Assembly: GCA_003447785.1 (NCBI GenBank)
Contig: DLYJ01000084.1
Coordinates: forward strand, 1 to 7,014
DNA: 7,014 nt
Direction of reading: 5' to 3'
Origin: Treponema sp.
GTDB taxonomy: Bacteria > Spirochaetota > Spirochaetia > Treponematales > Treponemataceae
Within the stretch, counting starts at the first letter, position 1. The number at the start of each line of letters is the position of its first letter. Below are positions 1 through 4,864 of this stretch, in pieces. A program made the translations under genes and the position numbers. Below the pieces are notes generated by a model. That model was not told the origin of the DNA. It ran no database searches and saw only the letters and a list, made by a program, of their open reading frames with translations.

Positions 1-49
1 CGGTCAAGCCGGTTTGCGTTTTAACTCATTGTTATCCTGTTGAATTCAA

Positions 50-1186
50 TTATTTTGTTACGTTGAATTTAAAGAACATGCAGTCGCCGTCCTGAACAAC
101 GTACTCTTTACCTTCCTGGCGGTATTTACCTGCAGCCTTGATTTCGGCTTCGCTTCCATACTTACGGAGGTCTTCAACAGAATAAACTTCTGCCTTGATA
201 AAGCCCTTTTCAAAGTCTGTGTGAATTACACCTGCTGCCTGCGGAGCCTTGTCGCCGTTGTGAATTGTCCAGGCGCGGCATTCATCAGGTCCGCCGGTAA
301 AGAATGTGCGCAAGCCCATCAGGTGGTAAGCGGCACGTGCAAGAACTGTAAGACCGCTTTCCTTTAAGCCGACGCTGTCCATAAATTCTTTTCTGTCAGC
401 TTCATCTTCGATATCAACAAGGTCGCTTTCAAACTTACCGCAGATAACGACAACTTCGCTCTTTTCTTCTGCGGCGATTTTTTTAACGGCTTCAACGTAT
501 TTGTTTGTGCCACTTGCGATTGTGTCTTCATCGATGTTGCAGACAAAAAGCTGCGGTTTGATGGTCAAAAGGTGAAGGTCGTAAATTCCTGCCTTTTCTT
601 CGTCAGTAAGTTCAACCTGGCGTGCGCATTTACCTTCCTGGAGCAATGGAAGAATTTTTGCTACTGCACTGCGGTAACCTGCAAATTTCTTTTCTTCTTC
701 TTTGCCCATCGCCCGAACCTGGCGTGTAACCTTGTCTTCGCGTTTTGTGATTGTATCAATGTCGGCCTGGCAAAGTTCATAATTGATTGTAAGAATATCA
801 CTTTCAGGGTCGATGGAAGCATCAGTTTTTGCGTCTTCACGAACGTGCTGAATGTCTGGATCGTCAAAGCAGCGGACAACATGAGCGATTACGGAAGTTT
901 CGCGGATGTTTGCAAGGAACTGGTTGCCAAGACCTTCGCCCTTGCTGGCACCTTTAATCAAACCGGCAATATCAACAAAGTCTACTGTTGCAGGAATTTT
1001 CTTTTTTGGTTCAAAAACACTTGCCATAAAATCGAGGCGTTCATCTGGAAGTTCTACAACTCCGTGGTTTGGGTCGATTGTACAAAAAGGATAGTTTGCT
1101 GCCTCTGCAGGGGCTCTTGTAAGTGCAGAAAAAATGGTTGATTTTCCCACGTTTGGAAGACCAACGATACCACAAGTAAGTTTCAT
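50..1186 (-). CDS. ychF: YchF, ribosome-associated Obg-family ATPase
   Basis: YchF (OLA1 in eukaryotes) is a near-universal cytoplasmic P-loop NTPase of the Obg group. It binds ribosomes and prefers ATP to GTP; in E. coli it is linked to stress responses. In the sequence, the 378 residues carry the P-loop GLPNVGKST (9-17), the G3-type motif DIAGL (72-76) followed by KGASKGEGLGNQF, and NIDE (217-220) in place of the GTPase NKxD motif. That NxxE form is the YchF hallmark and explains the ATP preference. A helical insert (about 127-200) and a C-terminal TGS domain (about 293-376, ending FFKFNVTK) complete the usual architecture. Length is slightly above the roughly 363 residues typical of the family. 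The ATG is supported by GAGGA six bases upstream. It is the last gene of a possible aroA-cyclase-ychF series, 59 bases after the cyclase. Just past its stop lies only a short palindrome, TTGAATTCAA (40-49), and no clear terminator before the window edge. Confidence 0.97.
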   Translation of the reverse strand: MKLTCGIVGLPNVGKSTIFSALTRAPAEAANYPFCTIDPNHGVVELPDERLDFMASVFEPKKKIPATVDFVDIAGLIKGASKGEGLGNQFLANIRETSVIAHVVRCFDDPDIQHVREDAKTDASIDPESDILTINYELCQADIDTITKREDKVTRQVRAMGKEEEKKFAGYRSAVAKILPLLQEGKCARQVELTDEEKAGIYDLHLLTIKPQLFVCNIDEDTIASGTNKYVEAVKKIAAEEKSEVVVICGKFESDLVDIEDEADRKEFMDSVGLKESGLTVLARAAYHLMGLRTFFTGGPDECRAWTIHNGDKAPQAAGVIHTDFEKGFIKAEVYSVEDLRKYGSEAEIKAAGKYRQEGKEYVVQDGDCMFFKFNVTK

Positions 1187-1226
1187 TTTATTTCCTCAAA
1201 ATGTAAATGTATTTGATAGGTTCAAT

Positions 1227-1253
1227 TTTATAATTATTTATTGAATTACTCAA
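1227..1253 (-). promoter_or_regulatory. weak candidate promoter for ychF
   Basis: In the 59-base AT-rich gap upstream of ychF, the minus strand reads TTGAGT (1253-1248), a 15-base spacer, then TATAAA (1232-1227). The spacing is short for a sigma-70 promoter, and such matches are expected by chance in AT-rich DNA. A 6-bp inverted repeat, TTCAAT (1221-1226) and ATTGAA (1240-1245), surrounds the -10-like hexamer and could be an operator or coincidence. If active, it would free ychF from the upstream genes. Confidence 0.22.
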
Positions 1254-2367
1254 CTAAGAGCGTTTCGTTCTCGATTTCTATGCGGTTACGGCCGGCTTCC
1301 TTGGCACGGTACATTGCGCTGTCGGCACTGTTGAACCATGCAGAGGCATCCTGATTTTTCTTGATTCGGGCAATTCCGGCAGTCAGAGTAAAACTCTTTT
1401 CCGGAGCAAAATCAAAGCGTATTGATGAAAAATCCTTTCTGATTTGTTCAACAACCCGGATAACCTGATTGGTATCTTCATTTTCAAACAAAAGTACAAA
1501 CTCTTCACCGCCGTAACGGAAGGCACGACGGATACCGCCCATGTCCTTTTTGATAACCGATGCAAGTTCAATAAGAACAGTGTCGCCGTTAGCGTGTCCG
1601 TATGTGTCGTTTATCACCTTAAAATGGTCCAGATCAAGGAGAACCAGATGGGGATTGATTAACTGCTCGCCGTACTTTCTTATAAATGAGCGCATTGCAC
1701 CGTTAAAAGCAGTGCGGTTGTAGAGTTTTGTCAAAGGTTCAATCTTTAATTCCTGAATCAGCTCCATCTGGCGCTGGTTCTGATTGTAGATAAAGTCAAT
1801 CTGCTTGCTCTGACTGATTACGATTATTGAACTGATTCTGTCGATGAATGACAAAAATATTAATTCGCAGATGATTGTCGTAACAAAATCCACATTCGAC
1901 ATAGGATTGTTATCAAAGTACATTACGACAGACGACAGAATAAATGAACATACACAAAGAATAAGGATGCGCAGCAGAAGTTTACGGTTTGCAAAAATTG
2001 CCGCAATAATAATCGGGATTCCGTTCATAACCAGCAGGAATTTAAAGTAGTTATGAAAAATTGCAACGATTGAACTGACAATCCACGCAGTCACGCAGAC
2101 AATCTGATTCTTCTGGACAATAGTGTAACGATTGGATTTTAGCGAAACCGTACAGAAAAACACGCTCAAAAGGTTGATTCCGGATGGAAGCGCAAAGCGT
2201 TCAAACAGGTAGGCTGGAACAGGGCGGGTCAAAAAACCGGTTTTTGAAAATGCGATAAAAACGACAAATTCAAAAAGTGCGATGATAATCGTTCCCCACC
2301 AGCAGACATTCAGAATACGGTACTGCCATTTGGTAAAAAGGGTGTTTTTAAAATCAGAAAAATCCAT
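1246..2367 (-). CDS. membrane-bound GGDEF diguanylate cyclase
   Basis: Predicted to make cyclic di-GMP from two GTP at the inner membrane. The N-terminal half (about residues 20-180) holds five or six hydrophobic segments (near 22-41, 60-77, 88-105, 109-127, 130-150 and 160-178). It has no sensory domain that I recognise. A short amphipathic linker (about 186-208) leads to a GGDEF domain (about 208-367). This starts with the PLTKLYNR signature (211-218), carries the metal-binding stretch DLDHFK (245-250) and NDTYGHANGD (253-262), and has an intact active-site motif RYGGEEF (284-290). The four residues where the RxxD inhibitory site normally sits (277-280) read GGIR, so product feedback inhibition is probably absent. 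The next methionine is residue 115, which fixes the ATG. A GGAG lies 12 bases upstream, a rather long spacing. It follows aroA by 36 bases with no terminator, so co-transcription or translational coupling is possible. The signal it senses cannot be read from sequence. Confidence 0.93.
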   Translation of the reverse strand: MDFSDFKNTLFTKWQYRILNVCWWGTIIIALFEFVVFIAFSKTGFLTRPVPAYLFERFALPSGINLLSVFFCTVSLKSNRYTIVQKNQIVCVTAWIVSSIVAIFHNYFKFLLVMNGIPIIIAAIFANRKLLLRILILCVCSFILSSVVMYFDNNPMSNVDFVTTIICELIFLSFIDRISSIIVISQSKQIDFIYNQNQRQMELIQELKIEPLTKLYNRTAFNGAMRSFIRKYGEQLINPHLVLLDLDHFKVINDTYGHANGDTVLIELASVIKKDMGGIRRAFRYGGEEFVLLFENEDTNQVIRVVEQIRKDFSSIRFDFAPEKSFTLTAGIARIKKNQDASAWFNSADSAMYRAKEAGRNRIEIENETLLVE

Positions 2368-2403
2368 TTTTTAACTTAACTCCAGTTTTTTACCTTACAA
2401 GGC

Positions 2404-3762
2404 TTAACGCTGGACAAAGCCTGCGTTAATCGAATTCATCACCTGGTAAAAGTGAGGAAAACTTACCGCACAGCACTCTGCGTTCTGCACAGTAACCGTC
2501 TGCCCCTCTTCCATGGCAAGACCAAGACAGGCAAGGCTCATCGCCATGCGGTGGTCATCGTATGATTCAACGACGCCGCCTTTTAGTTTAGCTCCGCCCT
2601 TGATGACAAGAGCGTCAGGAAGTTCAGTAATATCGGCCCCGAGTTTTTTAAGTTCAACAGTAAGAACCTTAAGGCGGTCAGTTTCTTTTCTACGGCAGCA
2701 TTCAGCGTCTTCAAGAATAACTTTGCCTTCGATAAAAAGCGAAATTACAGCCAGGGCGCAGATTGCATCCGGAAAAGGAGACATCTTTACGCGCAGCTCG
2801 CCGTCAGGAAGATTTTGAGTACTCAAACGGCCGTGACCGTTACGTGCACATTTTCCGCCGCGGACTCTGAGAGTTCCTGCAGATTTATTCCATTCAATAT
2901 CAGCGCCGACAGACTGCAAAACAGCGACAATCGCGTCATCGCCCTGAGTTCCGCTGCCGTCCACATCGTCAATTGTAATATCACTGTCAGTCATCAATGC
3001 GGCAATCAGAGGAAATGCAACGCCTTCCCAGTCTGCAGGAATTACCTGGTCAAAGCCTTTAAAATGAGCCGGACCTGTTACAGAAATATTTTTAAAGTCA
3101 GCGCTTATCTTACAATCGACGCCGACTTTTTCGAGCCACTTTTGAGTCATGGTAAGATAAGGAGTTTCTTTGGGATTTGAAAGCTGAATATTGAGCGTGC
3201 CGTTCATCAAAAGCGCACTCATCATAAGACCGGAAATATACTGGCTGCTCACTTCGCCCGCAGTTTTTACGGTACCCGCATGAACCGGTCCCTTAACAAC
3301 AAGGGGACAGCCGTTATGCCCCGGAACTGCAAGTTCTGCCCGGGCACCAAGCTGATTCAAAGCATCTGCAACGTGCTCAACAGGTCTTTTTCTGATTGAA
3401 CTGTCACCTGTAAAAATACTGATTCCGTCAAAGCAGGCAGCAATCGGAGACAAAAAATACAAGAGTGAACCAGAATTTCCAACATCGACAACATCAGACG
3501 GCAGATGAACCTTACCACCCGCACCTTCAACACACCAGCGGGTTCCAGGCTCGCCTTCCTGATCAAGGTTCAGGTCAATCTCGGCACCGATGAGCGGCAC
3601 GGCCTTGGCTGTAGAAAGACAGTCAGCGCTGGGAAGCGGGTTACGGATTGTGGATTTACCCTCAGCCAGCGACGCCAGAATCAGTGCGCGGATTGTGTGA
3701 GATTTAGAGCCCGGCACCGAAATATGACCGGACAGGTTATGTTTTGTCGAATTAATCGTCAT
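2404..3762 (-). CDS. aroA: 3-phosphoshikimate 1-carboxyvinyltransferase (EPSP synthase)
   Basis: Sixth step of the shikimate pathway: transfers the enolpyruvyl group of PEP to shikimate-3-phosphate in the cytoplasm. The 452 residues span both globular domains. Visible motifs, with E. coli equivalents, are PGSKS (17-21; K20, S21 and R25 correspond to K22, S23 and R27), GNSGS (95-99; E. coli G96 loop), RKRP (124-127; R124), VSSQY (171-175; S169-Q171), PDA (331-333; D313), KETDR (359-363; E341 and R344) and YDDHRMAM (401-408; R386). These support an active enzyme. Unusual points: the loop after the PEP-site glycine reads SLLYF instead of TAMRP, and the E. coli K411 position is valine (AVSF, 432-435), as in many non-class-I enzymes. 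The ATG has no proper Shine-Dalgarno sequence; only GGA three bases upstream. No in-frame methionine exists before residue 180, so the start is secure, and the mRNA may be leaderless. First gene of the leftward series, divergent from the Rpn gene. Confidence 0.96.
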   Translation of the reverse strand: MTINSTKHNLSGHISVPGSKSHTIRALILASLAEGKSTIRNPLPSADCLSTAKAVPLIGAEIDLNLDQEGEPGTRWCVEGAGGKVHLPSDVVDVGNSGSLLYFLSPIAACFDGISIFTGDSSIRKRPVEHVADALNQLGARAELAVPGHNGCPLVVKGPVHAGTVKTAGEVSSQYISGLMMSALLMNGTLNIQLSNPKETPYLTMTQKWLEKVGVDCKISADFKNISVTGPAHFKGFDQVIPADWEGVAFPLIAALMTDSDITIDDVDGSGTQGDDAIVAVLQSVGADIEWNKSAGTLRVRGGKCARNGHGRLSTQNLPDGELRVKMSPFPDAICALAVISLFIEGKVILEDAECCRRKETDRLKVLTVELKKLGADITELPDALVIKGGAKLKGGVVESYDDHRMAMSLACLGLAMEEGQTVTVQNAECCAVSFPHFYQVMNSINAGFVQR

Positions 3763-3768
3763 TTGTCC

Positions 3769-3777
3769 ATAATAGCA
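3769..3777 (-). promoter_or_regulatory. extended -10 promoter candidate, leaderless aroA
   Basis: On the minus strand, TGC followed by TATTAT (five of six matches to TATAAT) forms an extended -10 element. Its last base is separated from the aroA ATG by six bases (GGACAA). Initiation about seven bases past a -10 would fall on the A of the ATG, giving a leaderless mRNA that fits the missing Shine-Dalgarno site. No good -35 is seen, which extended -10 promoters tolerate. An alternative promoter further up, TTGTTT (3891-3886) and TATTAA (3867-3862) with an 18-base spacer, would give a leader of roughly 95 bases. Confidence 0.4.
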
Positions 3778-3825
3778 TAAAGCGCCGAGTTTTGATAGAG
3801 AGAAAAAACAGGTTTGTCCTTCTCA

Positions 3826-3838
3826 GGCCGAGACGGCC
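3826..3838. repeat. GC-rich inverted repeat in divergent spacer
   Basis: GGCCG, AGA, CGGCC: 5-bp perfect arms around three bases, a GC-rich island in an AT-rich spacer. An overlapping alternative pairs TCTC (3821-3824) with GAGA (3830-3833), so the two hairpins exclude each other. Neither strand has a T-run directly after it, so it is not a terminator. It could be an operator for aroA or have no role. Confidence 0.35.
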
Positions 3839-3844
3839 CAGGCG

Positions 3845-3863
3845 AAAAAAATAACATTTTTTT
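3845..3863. repeat. perfect A/T inverted repeat between divergent genes
   Basis: Seven As and a T, then AAC, then an A and seven Ts: 8-bp perfect arms with a 3-base centre, midway between aroA and the Rpn gene. Phased A/T tracts of this kind can act as bent DNA, an UP element or a regulator site shared by divergent promoters. The leftward TATTAA hexamer candidate (3867-3862) overlaps its right end by two bases. Function is inferred from position only. Confidence 0.4.
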
Positions 3864-3880
3864 AATAACAGAATTCTCCC

Positions 3881-3908
3881 GTTTTAAACAATCAGAGCAA
3901 TATATATT
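3881..3908 (+). promoter_or_regulatory. weak candidate promoter for the Rpn gene
   Basis: GTTTTA (3881-3886), a 16-base spacer and TATATT (3903-3908) give the best rightward sigma-70-like pair in the spacer. The -35 match is poor and the run TATATATTTA allows several registers. Since aroA is divergent, a rightward promoter for the Rpn gene must lie in this spacer unless transcription enters from inside aroA. Confidence 0.25.
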
Positions 3909-3911
3909 TAT

Positions 3912-3957
3912 GTAAGAAGTTTCTCTTACCGGATTTCTGTATGGAAAATCCGTTTTT
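3912..3957 (+). promoter_or_regulatory. tandem hairpins plus T-run in Rpn leader (possible attenuator)
   Basis: Two hairpins abut exactly. The first pairs GTAAGA (3912-3917) with TCTTAC (3924-3929) across six bases. The second pairs CGGATTT (3930-3936) with AAATCCG (3946-3952) across nine bases and is followed at once by TTTTT (3953-3957), the form of a weak intrinsic terminator. The gene's supported start (3977) is downstream, so the structure lies in its leader and could attenuate transcription or block leakage. Stems are short and the second has only three G-C pairs, so chance is not excluded. Confidence 0.38.
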
Positions 3958-3966
3958 CCTTAATCT

Positions 3967-3970
3967 GGAG
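3967..3970 (+). promoter_or_regulatory. ribosome binding site that sets the Rpn start
   Basis: GGAG six bases before the ATG at 3977 is a good Shine-Dalgarno site. The earlier in-frame ATG at 3941 lies in a hairpin loop with only a weak GGA upstream. Directly before the start codon is CTCC (3973-3976), complementary to the GGAG. A two-base loop is too tight for full pairing, but GGA with TCC around GTGC could mildly mask the site. Confidence 0.65.
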
Positions 3971-3976
3971 TGCTCC

Positions 3977-4816
3977 ATGATAAAACAAACATTTTCCCCG
4001 GAAGAAAGCTGGCAGAAAGCCACTTTAGCCAATCGTTTTTTATTCTACAAGATTTTTACCCATTATCCTGACATGTGTAAAAAACTTCTGGAATTATTAC
4101 TTCACATTGAAATCGACAAGATTGAACCGCCGGAAGGTGAAAAATCCTTCGAAATCGATTTTGATTCAAAAGGAATCCGGCTCGATATCTATACAAAAAC
4201 TGACGGCCAGGTATTTGATGTTGAACTTCAGGCGGTTGATACAAAAGAACTGCCCCAGCGGGCCCGTTATTATCAAAGCCTGATGGATATCGACAATCTC
4301 CAGCGCGGTCACACCTATTCAGAACTTCCTGATTCATACGTTCTTTTTATTTGTATGGAAGATATATTTGGAGAAGGACTTCCCGTATATGCTTTTGAAA
4401 ATACCTGTGCAGAAGATAATTCAATAAAATTAGGAGACGGGACACAAAAAATCTTTTTTAATGTAAAAAGTTATGCTAAGATACAAAATGAAGAAGAAAG
4501 AAAGTTTTTCGAATTCTTATATGGTGGCAAAGCACAGACTGATTTTACAAAAAATCTGGACCGGCTTGTCACACAGGCAAAACACAATGCGCAATGGAGG
4601 CACCAGTATATGACATGGGAACAGGAAGGTCATCTTAAATATCTTCAGGGCGTAGATGATGGCAGGAAAGAAGGAGCTCAGCAGCATGCCCTTGAAACTG
4701 CAGAGAAAATGCTTAAAGAAAATATTTCTCCAGAGATAATCGCCAGGTGCACTGGCCTGCCGCTCAACCGTATCCTCGAACTGCAGAAACAGCCTGCAGA
4801 AACTGTGTCCGGCTAG
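3977..4816 (+). CDS. Rpn-family PD-(D/E)XK nuclease (putative transposase family)
   Basis: The protein matches the family annotated as Rpn recombination-promoting nuclease or PD-(D/E)XK transposase. E. coli Rpn proteins are DNA endonucleases, and recent work describes them as toxin-antitoxin anti-phage systems with an antitoxin encoded inside the gene. With the 3977 start the protein has 279 residues. It opens with the family's N-terminal NRFLFYKIF (19-27), then the nuclease core RLDIY...DVELQ, giving the catalytic set D70, E83 and Q85. RARYYQ (95-100), a YVLFICMEDIFG strand (near 121-132), a PVYAFEN segment and LGDGTQKIFFN follow, all typical. The C-terminal third is helical and charged, with four-residue steps beginning in glycine (GVDD, GRKE, GAQQ from 225), and ends with a small helix-turn-helix-like segment ISPEIIARCTGLPLNRILEL (250-269). 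No residue of the core looks lost. It is a lone gene, opposite in strand to its neighbours and closed by its own strong terminator, consistent with an accessory gene. No terminal inverted repeats or target duplication were seen, so it is not itself a recognisable transposon. Confidence 0.9.
   Translation: MIKQTFSPEESWQKATLANRFLFYKIFTHYPDMCKKLLELLLHIEIDKIEPPEGEKSFEIDFDSKGIRLDIYTKTDGQVFDVELQAVDTKELPQRARYYQSLMDIDNLQRGHTYSELPDSYVLFICMEDIFGEGLPVYAFENTCAEDNSIKLGDGTQKIFFNVKSYAKIQNEEERKFFEFLYGGKAQTDFTKNLDRLVTQAKHNAQWRHQYMTWEQEGHLKYLQGVDDGRKEGAQQHALETAEKMLKENISPEIIARCTGLPLNRILELQKQPAETVSG
4596..4600 (+). promoter_or_regulatory. internal ribosome binding site within the Rpn gene
   Basis: GGAGG, a perfect Shine-Dalgarno core, lies nine bases before an in-frame ATG at 4610. 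It is longer than the GGAG used for the full-length protein. It is formed by the codons for Trp-Arg, with AGG chosen for arginine. Sites this good inside genes are uncommon, and its position at the nuclease/C-terminal boundary is where separately translated Rpn C-terminal proteins start. Confidence 0.55.
4610..4816 (+). CDS. candidate intragenic RpnS-type antitoxin (gene within gene)
   Basis: In-frame internal ORF of 68 residues sharing the stop codon of the Rpn gene and starting MTWEQEGHLKYL. In E. coli, the small variable C-terminal domains of Rpn proteins are translated separately (RpnS) and directly block the toxic full-length nuclease (RpnL). Their dimer helix can contain four-residue repeats whose number varies between strains. 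Here the sequence shows the GGAGG site nine bases upstream and no nuclease catalytic residue in the product. After about 13 residues come glycine-led four-residue steps (GVDD, GRKE, GAQQ, then HALE, TAEK), and then a helix-turn-helix-like end. It fits an RpnS by position, size class and repeat style. That it is made and neutralises the nuclease is inference. The next internal methionine (ATG at 4709) has no comparable binding site. Confidence 0.5.
   Translation: MTWEQEGHLKYLQGVDDGRKEGAQQHALETAEKMLKENISPEIIARCTGLPLNRILELQKQPAETVSG
4649..4684 (+). repeat. four-residue coding repeat in the Rpn C-terminal helix
   Basis: Three consecutive codon quartets encode GVDD, GRKE and GAQQ, each with glycine first and charged or polar residues following. 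The nucleotide sequences of the units are only loosely alike, so this is an old or degenerate repeat. Related Rpn proteins often carry longer runs of such units in the helix used for dimerisation. Confidence 0.4.
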
Positions 4817-4822
4817 ACAAAA

Positions 4823-4853
4823 AAGGCTGCACTTCAAATTGAGGTGCAGCCTT
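4823..4853. terminator. strong bidirectional intrinsic terminator
   Basis: A 13-bp stem with one G-T wobble pairs AAGGCTGCACTTC (4823-4835) with GAGGTGCAGCCTT (4841-4853) around AAATT. On the plus strand it is followed by CGTTTTAA. On the minus strand the stem runs into six Ts (complement of 4824-4819). It starts six bases after the Rpn stop and ends 11 bases before the stop of the convergent surface-protein gene, so it can serve both. Confidence 0.92.
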
Positions 4854-4864
4854 CGTTTTAATTA

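Noticed and set aside
1..49. Terminator or small gene downstream of ychF
   Set aside because: Only a 10-base palindrome TTGAATTCAA and a 3-bp CGG/CCG pairing at the edge are visible; neither has stem length plus T-run, and no ORF is present.
572..1141. 189-residue plus-strand ORF opposite ychF
   Set aside because: Cys- and Phe-rich composition, no domain resemblance, and wholly antisense to a well-conserved gene: a shadow of ychF codon use.
2815..3180. 121-residue plus-strand ORF opposite aroA
   Set aside because: No recognisable motif, no ribosome binding site noted, and the opposite strand is unambiguous EPSP synthase.
3762..3771. Three-codon ORF (ATG GAC AAA TGA) overlapping the aroA start
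   Set aside because: No ribosome binding site, and it would lie upstream of the predicted transcription start; probably coincidence.
3826..3838. GC-rich inverted repeat as a terminator
   Set aside because: No T-run follows on either strand, and no gene ends towards it.
3941..3976. Upstream in-frame ATG at 3941 as the Rpn start
   Set aside because: It sits in the loop of a hairpin with a poor ribosome binding site, and the 12 extra residues are not part of the family's usual N-terminus. The ATG at 3977 has GGAG at ideal spacing.
4517..4837. 106-residue minus-strand ORF opposite the Rpn C-terminus
   Set aside because: Its start lies inside the terminator stem-loop and the product looks like reversed Rpn coding sequence. 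Antisense regulation would be possible only as RNA, and no promoter is seen.
3930..4853. Leader hairpins and 3' stem-loop as ends of a mobile element
   Set aside because: The two structures share no sequence, and no terminal inverted repeats or target duplication flank the gene.
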